Source of the DNA: a virus
DNA: 27,269 bases
Virus record (IMG/VR): IMGVR_UViG_3300008116_000340
Coordinates: 1-27,269 of that record
Reading direction: 5' to 3' (one strand)
The notes beneath the pieces are model-generated. The model worked only from the letters and a program-made list of their open reading frames with translations. It had not been told where the DNA came from and ran no database searches. The position numbers and the translations under genes were made by a program. The stretch's first letter is position 1. Every line of letters starts with the position of its first letter. Positions 1 through 6,709 of this stretch are shown piece after piece.

Positions 1-98
1 TCCCGTTCTGCGAGGGCCTGCAGGTAGTTATTGAGTATTTCGATCTGTTGCTCCATGAGCATTAAATCGGCGACGAATTGTCCTATTTTGTTTTCCAT
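1..98 (-). CDS. Small coiled-coil-like protein, C-terminus cut by window edge
   Basis: This reading frame starts at an ATG at 96-98 on the minus strand and runs off the left edge, so only about 32 residues are visible. The start is well supported by an AGAAAGGAGAAAG Shine-Dalgarno (101-113), the same sequence used by several other genes here. The visible part begins MENKIGQFVADLMLMEQQIE and is rich in Leu, Gln and Glu with heptad-like spacing, which suggests a short helical or coiled-coil protein. It is the last visible member of the small-gene run read from the promoter near 1616. I do not recognise the family and no function is assigned. Confidence 0.6.
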   Translation of the reverse strand, partial: MENKIGQFVADLMLMEQQIEILNNYLQALAER

Positions 99-121
99 GG
101 CTTTCTCCTTTCTAGGGTGGG

Positions 122-364
122 TCAGACTTTGAAGTCTATTTCATCTTTCTTGCAGTATTGGATCAACTCTCGCACTGGGACATCGGTCACGAGGTGGATG
201 CGCAGAATGACGTGGGCGCTGATTTTGTTAGTGCCGCGTCGGATTTTGCTAATGCAAGAGGGTTGTACGCCGAGGATGTCGGCGAGGTCTAGGTCTCTGT
301 CGAGTTCGAGGAAGTCTTTGACGGCGTCGAGAAGGCGATGTGAGTCAGTATGTGCGCGTGGCAT
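122..364 (-). CDS. Small helix-turn-helix (XRE/Cro-like) DNA-binding protein
   Basis: An 80-residue protein. A helix-turn-helix lies at about residues 26-50: LADILGVQPSCISKIRRG has the usual helix, Gly turn and recognition helix (SCISKIRRG) of Cro/XRE-type domains. The MPRAH start and the block ISKIRR followed by an ILRIHLVTDVPVREL-like stretch resemble a family of about 75-residue proteins I know from betaproteobacterial chromosomes (remembered, not searched). In a phage it would bind DNA, perhaps to control early genes or to mimic a host regulator. It has an AAAGGA Shine-Dalgarno, and its ATG overlaps the TAA of the upstream gene by one base (TAATG), so translation is probably coupled. The DNA-binding role is likely; the target is unknown. 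Confidence 0.75.
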   Translation of the reverse strand: MPRAHTDSHRLLDAVKDFLELDRDLDLADILGVQPSCISKIRRGTNKISAHVILRIHLVTDVPVRELIQYCKKDEIDFKV

Positions 365-570
365 TAGATTTTCCTTTGGCAGGAGAAGGCTTGGTGATCG
401 ACGCGGAAGGTCATGGCGTATTTGCAGTCACTCATGATCCGTGATTCGCTATTACCTGCACCGATGTAAAGGCCGATTAAAAAAGTAAACAGCGGCCAGA
501 AGGAGAATGACCAAATGCGTTTGGCCCATGGCGCGACTTGCTTGGTGTCGAAGAAGTTTTCAAAGTTCAT
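364..570 (-). CDS. Small single-pass membrane protein
   Basis: The start is taken as the ATG at 568-570 (MNFENFFDTKQVAPW), which has AAGGAC upstream; the longer frame back to 615 would run far into the preceding gene. The product is 68 residues: a charged N-terminus, one hydrophobic segment at about residues 19-38 (WSFSFWPLFTFLIGLYIGAG), and a polar tail with two cysteines (SDCKYAM and FSCQRKI). It overlaps the 3' end of the upstream gene by 11 bases and touches the HTH gene through TAATG. It could be an early inner-membrane protein that alters the host or excludes other phages, but nothing in the sequence proves this. No family recognised. Confidence 0.65.
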   Translation of the reverse strand: MNFENFFDTKQVAPWAKRIWSFSFWPLFTFLIGLYIGAGNSESRIMSDCKYAMTFRVDHQAFSCQRKI

Positions 571-790
571 CTTTAGTGTCCTTGAGGGTTTTGAGTTCAG
601 CCAGTAAGGTTTCATTTTCCTTCTCCAGTTGTGCGTATTTCTCTCCGAGTTCGGCCCATTTTATTTTGTAGATATTGTTGTTATCGATGGTATCGGCAGC
701 GGTATACAGTAGGCTGGAGACGGTGTCGTTATTGTGATCTTCAAGGGTTTGTCCCACGTCGCGAAGTAGTTCAGTAAACCGCTTGTTCAT
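560..790 (-). CDS. Small acidic coiled-coil protein
   Basis: A 76-residue acidic protein. The C-terminal half (about residues 44-76, KWAELGEKYAQLEKENETLL and onward) has a leucine heptad pattern and is almost certainly a coiled coil. The N-terminal half (MNKRFTELLRDVGQTLEDHN) looks like an amphipathic helix pair. A GGAG sits eight bases before the ATG, and the start overlaps the stop of the upstream gene by four bases (ATGA), indicating coupled translation. It belongs to the small-gene run 1-1592. The family is not recognised; it may act by binding a host or phage partner through the coiled coil. Confidence 0.65.
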   Translation of the reverse strand: MNKRFTELLRDVGQTLEDHNNDTVSSLLYTAADTIDNNNIYKIKWAELGEKYAQLEKENETLLAELKTLKDTKDEL

Positions 791-1011
791 GCTATTGCTC
801 CGAGGAGGTTCTTGATGCGTTGTTTTAAATTAGGACTGGTCCGTGTTGCGCGAATCTGGCGCAGGTAATCGTTACCGTCTTGTGCGCAGCCGGTAGCGAT
901 GTAGAGTTGTTTTTGAAGCGATTGGATTTCTCGTACGGCCATGTCCCGTTGGCGGCGATAGCGCTCGGAAAGACGTTGCCAGTATTCGACGGTGTGCACT
1001 GAATTATTCAT
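787..1011 (-). CDS. Small basic helical protein of unknown function
   Basis: The ATG at 1009-1011 is chosen because GGAGGAG lies five bases upstream; the open frame extends to 1161, but that extension overlaps the upstream gene and lacks such a signal. The 74-residue product starts MNNSVHTVEYWQRLSERYRR. It has a basic helical middle with heptad-like spacing and a basic C-terminus (LKQRIKNLLGAIA) that may be amphipathic. It overlaps its upstream neighbour by eight bases and its downstream neighbour by four. No family is recognised. Confidence 0.65.
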   Translation of the reverse strand: MNNSVHTVEYWQRLSERYRRQRDMAVREIQSLQKQLYIATGCAQDGNDYLRQIRATRTSPNLKQRIKNLLGAIA

Positions 1012-1267
1012 GTGAACTCCTCCATGCCTTGACGCGAAAGTAGTTGTCGATGAACTCCGGGGTGAGGATATCATCCTCGACGGCAAGTACCTCTGATTCA
1101 GAAAGTGCCGACAGGATATTAACGCGGCGAGCTTTGTTTTGTGAAGAGGGGACTTTGACAAACACGCCCGTGATGTCCACTTGCAGTGGGATGTCGGGGC
1201 CGTCGAGGGGATCGAGTATGTCGAACTCGACGTCTACCTCAAGGTTGATGTTGGTTTTTAAGTGCAT
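1004..1267 (-). CDS. Small acidic protein of unknown function
   Basis: An 87-residue acidic protein that begins MHLKTNINLEVDVEFDILDP. The alternating hydrophobic/acidic N-terminal half suggests beta strands, followed by a helical acidic region (ALSESEVLAVEDDIL). AAAGGAGAAAG lies just before the ATG, matching the strong Shine-Dalgarno shared by several genes of this phage. The start lies 29 bases inside the AT-hook gene upstream. Small acidic early phage proteins are often inhibitors or DNA mimics, but no specific evidence for that exists here, and I do not recognise the family. Confidence 0.65.
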   Translation of the reverse strand: MHLKTNINLEVDVEFDILDPLDGPDIPLQVDITGVFVKVPSSQNKARRVNILSALSESEVLAVEDDILTPEFIDNYFRVKAWRSSHE

Positions 1268-1592
1268 CTGCTTTCTCCTTTATGCGTCTTCTGACTTCTT
1301 CTTGATACCGTGCGTAGGCTTCGGTTTCTTCCTTGTCTTTTTGTTCAACTTCAACCAACGTCTTCTTGAATGCCGCTTCGATGATCTTTTGTGTAAAGCT
1401 CATCATGGATATTTTGTAGTACATAGACAATTCCTTGAGCATCTGGTGCGTCAAGAGATTGATGTTTAAGACCTTGTACTGCGTCTTGCGTAGCGCTGAG
1501 CCGGGGCCGGGATACTTGTACTTTCGGGGCCTGCCACGTCGCTTCTTCTTGCTGCCCTTAGGACGCCCTACCGGCTTAGGCTTGTAATCCAC
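1239..1592 (-). CDS. Basic DNA-binding protein with AT-hook motifs and RHH-like segment
   Basis: A 117-residue protein, first gene after the promoter at 1616-1642. The start is GTG (1590-1592), five bases behind a GGAG within AAGAAAGGAGAAAGT. Residues 9-24 hold two AT-hook-like cores, GRPKGSKKK and GRPRKYK, which bind the minor groove of AT-rich DNA. Residues about 38-78 (VLNINLLTHQMLKELSMYYK and onward) have the strand-helix-helix look of a ribbon-helix-helix protein. The rest is a charged helix (KDKEETEAYARYQEEVRRRI). It probably binds DNA as an early regulator or nucleoid-like protein. The AT-hooks are clear; the RHH assignment is an inference. Confidence 0.7.
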   Translation of the reverse strand: MDYKPKPVGRPKGSKKKRRGRPRKYKYPGPGSALRKTQYKVLNINLLTHQMLKELSMYYKISMMSFTQKIIEAAFKKTLVEVEQKDKEETEAYARYQEEVRRRIKEKADALKNQHQP

Positions 1593-1615
1593 ACTTTCTC
1601 CTTTCTTACGTGCAT

Positions 1616-1642
1616 AGTATACGACATCGGTGAAACATGCAA
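1616..1642 (-). promoter_or_regulatory. Sigma70-like promoter for the small early genes
   Basis: Read on the minus strand, TTGCAT (1637-1642) and TATACT (1616-1621) are separated by 15 bases; shifting the -35 by one base to CTTGCA gives 16. The -10 is a near-perfect match. It lies 24 bases upstream of the GTG of the AT-hook gene and directly downstream of a strong terminator, so it would give independent transcription of the small genes by host RNA polymerase. The divergent region near 8420 has the same TTGCA and TATACT elements. The spacer is short, so strength is uncertain. Confidence 0.6.
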
Positions 1643-1657
1643 GGCGGAATTTATTCT

Positions 1658-1684
1658 AAAAAAAGGGCCTGCATGAACAGGCCC
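1658..1684 (-). terminator. Rho-independent terminator after the DNA polymerase gene
   Basis: On the minus strand a perfect 7-bp GC-rich stem GGGCCTG / CAGGCCC with the six-base loop TTCATG is followed at once by seven T. It lies about 50 bases past the polymerase stop and just before the promoter for the small genes, so it ends the replication transcript. Confidence 0.9.
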
Positions 1685-1732
1685 CAAGCCAACATAGGAG
1701 AAAGGAGGCTTCTCTCGAAGACCCCGAATCGA
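1685..1732. other. Short intergenic stretch with a hairpin around AGGAGG
   Basis: Between the polymerase stop and the terminator. On the plus strand it reads AGGAGAAAGGAGGC followed by TTCTCTC; GAGAA and TTCTC can pair with AGGAGGC in the loop. It looks like a Shine-Dalgarno on the plus strand, but no plausible gene follows there. It may be mRNA structure at the end of the polymerase transcript or a remnant. Confidence 0.35.
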
Positions 1733-3559
1733 TCATACTGCTTCTCCCCATGAACGTCCAATCTCCACGTCCACACGGCTGGGGACCTCGATGGATACGG
1801 CCTTTTCCATGATGGCAGCGGCCTCGCGCGCTTCTTCTGCCGACTTTACCGACATTGCCACCTCATCGTGGACCTGTAGTAACAAAGTAAAACCTGCTTT
1901 GTGTAGCGCGATCATTGCCGCCTTGGTCTGATCCGCAGCCGATCCCTGAATCAAACGGTTCAACCCCTTGTAAGTGAACGCTCGCTTCACCTGCCGCCCG
2001 TATTCCACCACGGCCTGCTCATACGGCAACGCCTTGTTCACGCCCCATTGTTTCGGCTCCCACAATGGAAAGCGGCACTTTCTGCCCAAGAGTGTGCGGA
2101 TCGCGCCGCCTGAGGCGGGATGGTCAATCCGCTGCATCACCGCGTTCACCGTCCCCTTCAAGTACGGCACCTTCTTGTGGAAGACTTCCAGAAGGTCAGT
2201 GGCCTCCTCCATGCCCATATCCAAGGATGCTGCAAGCTTGCCCTTCTTACGCTTAATCCCTGCCATATCCGCGACCATCTGGTGGAAGTCGGTATCGGGG
2301 TCTTGGTGGTAGGCCTCGACCATCTTCTCCGCCCCCGGCAGACTTAAGAGACTGGCGTAGTGCACCAAGAGCCGTGGTTCTTGAGAACTGAAGTCACAAG
2401 AAGCCCACATGTCGCCTTCTTCGGGCAGAAAGAGCGAGCGCACTAACGGGCCGATTACCTCATGCCGGGCCGGGACCTGCTGCAAGTTAGGGTTTGCCAT
2501 GGACAGTCGTCCTGTAACCGTGCCGCCCTCATCACTACGTAGCTGGTTCACGTGCGGGTGGATACGACTGTCACCCTTGGAGAACTCAAGATACGGTTGT
2601 AAGAATGTCCCGTGGGTCTTGTTTAGTTCTCGGGCCTCCACGATCATCTTGGCAACCGGATGTTCGCAACTGTCGAGGAAGCTTTTTGTAAAGGACGGCA
2701 GGCCGTTGGTGGTCTTGGGATACGCCACGCCAAGGTGGTCAAAGCCCTTGGCAATCGACGCAGCGGCCCAGATATCCACGGGACTGTCACAGGTCTTGCG
2801 GATGTCCTTAATCAGCTTGGCTTCGCGGTCTCGATACTCTGAGATCACCTGCTCTGCCTTGTTCCTGTCAAAGCGAATCCCGCGCAGTGTCAGGTTGATC
2901 AGGATGGGCAGAAGTTCTGTTTCGATCTCAAAGATGTGTTGGACTTCGTCACGCAACAGCAGCGGCTTGAAGGCTTGCCAGAGCTTTAAAGTAAGCGCAG
3001 CGTCTTGCTCTGCGTACTCTCCGACGTACATAGCGGGGAGCTTCCAGAGTTCTTTCTTAGCATGTACGCCGAAGTCCCCAGCCGCGTCTTTAAGACCTTG
3101 TTCCGATTTGACCTCTTTAAGGTAGTCGAAGCCAAGCGCATTGAGGCTGTAGGAGAAACGATTTTCGTCGAGAAGCGGGGCGGCGAGCATCGTATCGATG
3201 AGTCGGCCATTGACTGTAAATCCGCTTGCAGCCAGCCATCCGGCATCGTAGGCGGCGTTATGCATGATTTTGTCTGCGGGGGTGGCGAGGACTTTTCTGA
3301 TCCACCGCTCGACAATATTCTTATCAAGATTCCCGCCCCCACCATGAGCAACAGGAAAGTAACCGCTCCATCCTTCGACAGCAACAGCGTACCCAACAAT
3401 GTACCCGTCCCGACGAGGCCAGCCGGGACCCATACCTTCCATGTGCGGATCACAGGTTTCCAAATCAATTGCAATCTCCTTTGCATCAGACAGATCAGGG
3501 AAGTGGGCCGGGGGCACCCATTCGGTCTTCACCGGAAACAGTGGCATGGTCCTATTCAA
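1733..3559 (-). CDS. Family-A DNA polymerase with 3'-5' exonuclease, lacking motif B
   Basis: A 608-residue phage replicative polymerase. The proofreading domain is intact: Exo I D32/E34 (AIDLETCDP), Exo II H100-N-x-x-Y-D105, and Exo III Y182 to D186 (YAEQDAALT). In the polymerase domain, motif A is WASCDFSSQEPR (D389, E394), the late conserved LNRLIQGSAAD is at 533-543, and motif C is QVHDEV (H564, D565, E566). Motif B (the O-helix, R-x3-K-x(6-7)-YG) is missing: IKRK (435-438) runs straight into KGKLAASL, where relatives carry about 14 more residues. TTG at 3557-3559 has GGGGA seven bases upstream; ATG at 3545-3547 is the alternative start. The stop of the helicase gene overlaps the start. 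As written it should proofread but may not polymerise. Confidence 0.95.
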   Translation of the reverse strand: MNRTMPLFPVKTEWVPPAHFPDLSDAKEIAIDLETCDPHMEGMGPGWPRRDGYIVGYAVAVEGWSGYFPVAHGGGGNLDKNIVERWIRKVLATPADKIMHNAAYDAGWLAASGFTVNGRLIDTMLAAPLLDENRFSYSLNALGFDYLKEVKSEQGLKDAAGDFGVHAKKELWKLPAMYVGEYAEQDAALTLKLWQAFKPLLLRDEVQHIFEIETELLPILINLTLRGIRFDRNKAEQVISEYRDREAKLIKDIRKTCDSPVDIWAAASIAKGFDHLGVAYPKTTNGLPSFTKSFLDSCEHPVAKMIVEARELNKTHGTFLQPYLEFSKGDSRIHPHVNQLRSDEGGTVTGRLSMANPNLQQVPARHEVIGPLVRSLFLPEEGDMWASCDFSSQEPRLLVHYASLLSLPGAEKMVEAYHQDPDTDFHQMVADMAGIKRKKGKLAASLDMGMEEATDLLEVFHKKVPYLKGTVNAVMQRIDHPASGGAIRTLLGRKCRFPLWEPKQWGVNKALPYEQAVVEYGRQVKRAFTYKGLNRLIQGSAADQTKAAMIALHKAGFTLLLQVHDEVAMSVKSAEEAREAAAIMEKAVSIEVPSRVDVEIGRSWGEAV

Positions 3560-5054
3560 TTCGAAATCCCCTCTCTAGGCTTTTTGGTTTGATGATGTGC
3601 AGTGTCTCTTTGGCGCGAGTAAGACCCACGTACAGCAGTCGATTCACGTCGTCCGCGTTATACGCATATTCTTTGGCAAACTTCGGCGAGAGGTCCGTGA
3701 GCAGTAAGACGTGATCCGCCTCCCCGCCTTTCGCGCCGTGGATCGTGGACAGTTTGATCGGCGCTTTGTCGTTCAATCTTGCCCCGCGTCGCAGGATCGA
3801 GATCATGTATTGGCGCTGGGCGTCGGATATTTTGGTCAGCACCTTGTGCCAGATGTCGTCAGCCAGAAGGCCGAACGACTCCTGCAGTTGCGTCATTGTG
3901 TATTCACCATTCGGATCGATGTCGCGCAGTGTCTTGAATCCGCGTTTGACGAACTCAGCACCTAAGAAGCGATAAATCGTTTTGACCACGGGCATAGGCA
4001 TGGCTTTGCCTTTGCGCAGCGCCTCCCATCCGAGTACAGCGGTTAGGATGTTCTCGGAGATGCTCCGTTGTCCGTGACGCTCGAACATCAATCCTTGCGA
4101 CTTTAACCACTCATGCAAGTCATTTAGCATGTAGTTGGTGGACGCGAGCAGTAACCATTCACCCTGCGTGACGTTAACTTGTTCAAAGTCTTCGTAGTAG
4201 AAGATGCTCCCCTCTTCTGTGCGAGGATGCCACTTCTTCTCTTGCCGCGAGCGGATGCGACTGACTACCTTGTTTGCCAGCGCGTGAATCTTTGCAGGCA
4301 CACGGTATGACTGTTGCAGTACCTTGACCTCGCCGTCTAACGAGAGGAAGGTTTTGACATCTGCGCCTGCCCAGTTATAAACCGCTTGGTCATCATCACC
4401 CGCGATGAAAGTGCGGTTTGCGCGTTCAGCGAGTTGGATGACCATCTCCCACTGCAGGCGCGAGAGGTCTTGTGCTTCATCGACAATCAACACGTCCAGC
4501 TTTGGCAGGTAGTCCGGCTCTTGCACGATCTGCTCTAGTAGATCGGTGAAGTCCATCAGATTGTTTGAATACTTGTAGTGACGATACGCGCGCTCGACGA
4601 ATTCGAAGTGAAACCATTCGATACTAAGACCCGAGCGGTTGTAGTGTGTGCGTAGGTCCACGCCACGGATGCGGGCGAGGTTGATTTCGTTAAGGATGGG
4701 GTTATCCGTCTGAACGACAAACTCTTCGTCTCCGCTGCTAACGCTCATGTCAAGCCCTGCTTGCCGTGCAAACTCACGGTAATTCTCTGGCTTCATGATT
4801 TCATTGTTCGACACACGCAAGCAGCGATAGGCGAGGCTATGCAGTGTGCGAAAGTACGGGAAGTCCGTCTCGGCGTTGAGTTCGTTGAATTTGGCGATCG
4901 CACGGTCTCGTGCTTCGTTCGCGGCCTTACGCGTAAACGCGAAGTAACCGATGGAACGTGCAGGTACTCCCGACTCTAGTTCTTGCTCGACCAAGTTCAA
5001 AAGATACGTGGTCTTACCAGAGCCGGGAGGCCCGAAGATTTTATGAATCTTCAT
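3552..5054 (-). CDS. SF1 DNA helicase, UvrD/PcrA-like
   Basis: The ATG at 5052-5054 is used because MKIHKIFGPPGSGKT places Walker A at residues 8-15, as usual; the frame open to 5126 only overlaps the upstream gene. The 500-residue protein has all SF1A motifs: Walker A GPPGSGKT, TLHSLAYR (70-77), motif II VDEAQDLS (191-198), motif III GDDDQAVYNWAG (219-230), motif IV QSYRVP (248-253), motif V STIHGAKGGEADHVLL (436-451), and motif VI LLYVGLTRAKETL (473-485). It would unwind duplex DNA 3'-5' with ATP at the phage fork or in recombination. At 500 residues it is shorter than cellular UvrD (about 720), mainly through reduced 1B/2B insertions. It lies between a small acidic gene and the polymerase and overlaps both, so translation is coupled. 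Confidence 0.95.
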   Translation of the reverse strand: MKIHKIFGPPGSGKTTYLLNLVEQELESGVPARSIGYFAFTRKAANEARDRAIAKFNELNAETDFPYFRTLHSLAYRCLRVSNNEIMKPENYREFARQAGLDMSVSSGDEEFVVQTDNPILNEINLARIRGVDLRTHYNRSGLSIEWFHFEFVERAYRHYKYSNNLMDFTDLLEQIVQEPDYLPKLDVLIVDEAQDLSRLQWEMVIQLAERANRTFIAGDDDQAVYNWAGADVKTFLSLDGEVKVLQQSYRVPAKIHALANKVVSRIRSRQEKKWHPRTEEGSIFYYEDFEQVNVTQGEWLLLASTNYMLNDLHEWLKSQGLMFERHGQRSISENILTAVLGWEALRKGKAMPMPVVKTIYRFLGAEFVKRGFKTLRDIDPNGEYTMTQLQESFGLLADDIWHKVLTKISDAQRQYMISILRRGARLNDKAPIKLSTIHGAKGGEADHVLLLTDLSPKFAKEYAYNADDVNRLLYVGLTRAKETLHIIKPKSLERGFRIE

Positions 5055-5289
5055 TGTCGTCGAAGTTTTTCCACAGGACGATGGGCTGCGTGTCGCCTGC
5101 ATACTTGAACACGAACTCGCGTTCAATGTATTCGGCGGCTTCTTGTTCGCCCATGTTGTCTTCGTCCATTAAGATGCGGACCATTCCAATTGCGTCGTAG
5201 ACGAGGCGCTCGACTAGCTGCTCGCCATGCCACGTTGTGCAGATACCTACTTCAGCCGCTTTGAATTTTTGCAGTTCGAGGATTTCCAT
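5041..5289 (-). CDS. Small acidic protein between primase and helicase
   Basis: An 82-residue acidic protein starting MEILELQKFKAAEVGICTTW. The second half (DEDNMGEQEAAEYIEREFVF) is acidic and helical and the end is NFDDNEDS. AGAAAGGAGC lies ten bases upstream of the ATG, and the start touches the upstream stop (TAATG). Its end overlaps the helicase start by 14 bases. The position between primase and helicase genes suggests a replication accessory role, for example a loader or partner, but no known domain is visible. Confidence 0.65.
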   Translation of the reverse strand: MEILELQKFKAAEVGICTTWHGEQLVERLVYDAIGMVRILMDEDNMGEQEAAEYIEREFVFKYAGDTQPIVLWKNFDDNEDS

Positions 5290-5645
5290 TAGAACGGCGC
5301 TCCTTTCTGTTGTGGTGTTTCAAACGGTGTTTCTTGACGCGTGAACCGTGGTACGCGCCACGCTCTTACTGCTCTGCCCTTCAAGAACAAACTAATTGGC
5401 TCGCCCCCGAGGTCACGAATCTTCTGTGCCATACGAGGTGCGGTCATGCCGCTAAATGCACTGCGCTTTAAGTGTGCTTCGAGGTCCTTCATGCGAAAGT
5501 AAACGCGAGACTCTTCTTCGTCCGTCCAAGGACGGCCCATAAGAATTTCTTCGCGGTCCATCGCTTGTTGCAAGTGCGTGGTGAACTCCTCTAGCAAATC
5601 TTGGAAGCGGCCTGATTGACTGTTCAATGCGCCTGCCGTTGACAT
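5289..5645 (-). pseudogene. C-terminal part of the primase in a shifted frame
   Basis: A 118-codon frame. From about residue 7 on (LNSQSGRFQDLLEEF to RAWRVPRF) it reads like the continuation of the primase: primase residues PPLWFLDVNGRRIE join naturally onto LNSQSGRFQDLLEEF. The segment FRMKDLEAHLKRSAF with IRDLGGEPISLFLKGR resembles the C-terminal winged-helix-like end of this phage primase family. The two frames differ by +1, with the shift at about 5625-5645. The ATG at 5645 has no convincing Shine-Dalgarno, so separate translation is less likely than a frameshifted or formerly continuous gene. A joined product would be about 453 residues. A programmed +1 frameshift, a real inactivating insertion and a consensus error all remain possible. 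Confidence 0.7.
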
Positions 5646-6651
5646 CCAAGAACCACAGTGGTGGCTCGGAGTTGTACTTGGTCAAGCTTGATACCTTCGG
5701 TGAATCTGGGCCGTCAGCACCGATGCCATGTCGGCGGGTGCGGCATAGACCGGAATTGCAAAAGGAGTTCAAGGGTGCGTCTTTGCACTTGTACTTGTAG
5801 TCCTTCTTTTGTATCTGCTTCGTGATCACCAACAGTTCATTTAAGGGCAGTGGTGGGCCCATGAACTTTTGGTTGTACTCCATGAGTTTGTCTTCCCAGT
5901 TGTTCGGGATGGACTTTTTGAGGTAGACCGCGATGTTAAATAGGCCGTTGTTGCGAGTGCCTTCCGGAAATCCCTGATTACATAACGCCTGCAGACAGGG
6001 CGGACCATCTTTGATGGGCGCGTCCGCATTTTTCTTTTCCGCTTCCGGATGAACGAGCGGCACTGGTTGTACATATTGTTCGTAAAGCCCAAAGAATTCG
6101 CTAAGGCTGGAAGCCTCGCCAGCATCATTGATCGCGTAACGCAGGGTTTCATCGCCCCCGAAATACGGAAGGTTAAGGAAGTTACCCGTGTCACCGCGCT
6201 CAACAAGGACTTCAGTTTGTTTCGGAAAAATTTCACGACCACTTTCTCCCAGTATGCTTGCACACGTGTTTAAGTAGCGCTGCATCTCTGCAGCGAAGAT
6301 GGGTTCTTTTGTAAACAGGAATACATGCGCGCCGCCTGACTTACTACGGCAGACAACAAGCGGTAGGTTTAACCGACGAATCTTTTCCACCAGACCTTTA
6401 TGGTCCAGAGGGTACTGATCAATGTCAATGCAACCCCATATGCAAGTATTGTCAGGACGAATAGGAATGATGCCAAGAGAAGGCTCAGCACCCTGTAGGT
6501 GACGTTCCCAAAGGTCATCGGTTGGCGGGTTCCGTACAACAACTGCCTTGCCTGCTTGTTTGCCATTCCCCGTCTCTCGCTCTATTTTGTAGGTTCCATA
6601 GGCGATATTCGACCCTTCGAATATCGACTTGAATTTGGCGATATCAGTCAT
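5452..6651 (-). CDS. Archaeo-eukaryotic-type (AEP) DNA primase, N-terminal part before a frameshift
   Basis: The frame codes 399 residues, but about 343 are genuine primase. Catalytic AEP features: IWGCIDIDQY with D76 and D78, SKSGGAH (103-109, the S-x-H motif), and GDTGNFLNLPYF (153-164). Further on, C219, C289, C298 and C303 (YKCKDAPLNSFCNSGLC) form a likely metal or Fe-S site, as in primases of TOTE-type systems and related phages. It would make primers for the polymerase. After residue 343 the frame leaves the family and becomes Arg/Pro/Ser-rich, while the expected C-terminus continues in the +1 frame at 5289-5645. The upstream AGAAAGCAGAAATG differs from this phage's usual AGAAAGGAGAAA by one base, so initiation may be weak. 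A hairpin terminator lies just upstream. Confidence 0.85.
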   Translation of the reverse strand: MTDIAKFKSIFEGSNIAYGTYKIERETGNGKQAGKAVVVRNPPTDDLWERHLQGAEPSLGIIPIRPDNTCIWGCIDIDQYPLDHKGLVEKIRRLNLPLVVCRSKSGGAHVFLFTKEPIFAAEMQRYLNTCASILGESGREIFPKQTEVLVERGDTGNFLNLPYFGGDETLRYAINDAGEASSLSEFFGLYEQYVQPVPLVHPEAEKKNADAPIKDGPPCLQALCNQGFPEGTRNNGLFNIAVYLKKSIPNNWEDKLMEYNQKFMGPPLPLNELLVITKQIQKKDYKYKCKDAPLNSFCNSGLCRTRRHGIGADGPDSPKVSSLTKYNSEPPLWFLDVNGRRIEQSIRPLPRFARGVHHALATSDGPRRNSYGPSLDGRRRVSRLLSHEGPRSTLKAQCI

Positions 6652-6670
6652 TTCTGCTTTCTGTAAAGGG

Positions 6671-6704
6671 AAAAAGGGCCCTACTCCCTCGCGGTTTCGG
6701 GCCC
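6671..6704 (-). terminator. Terminator-like hairpin between ssDNA-binding gene and primase
   Basis: On the minus strand, GGGCCC (6699-6704) pairs with a second GGGCCC (6676-6681) across a 17-base loop and is followed by five T. It lies six bases past the stop of the upstream gene. It may act as an attenuator that gives more of the ssDNA-binding candidate than of the primase, helicase and polymerase. The loop is long, so strength is uncertain. Confidence 0.6.
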
Positions 6705-6709
6705 GTCAA

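Noticed and set aside
1695-1711. AGGAGAAAGGAGG as ribosome site of a plus-strand gene
   Set aside because: No start codon at suitable distance and the downstream plus-strand frame is short and antisense to the polymerase.
2409-3125. Long plus-strand open frame of 238 codons opposite the polymerase
   Set aside because: It lies antisense to a clearly conserved polymerase, is rich in Ser/Arg/Cys, has no Shine-Dalgarno and no family pattern.
5841-6263. Second minus-strand frame of 140 codons inside the primase
   Set aside because: Primase motifs are in the other frame; this one is Arg/Ser/Lys-rich, has no start signal and no recognisable domain.
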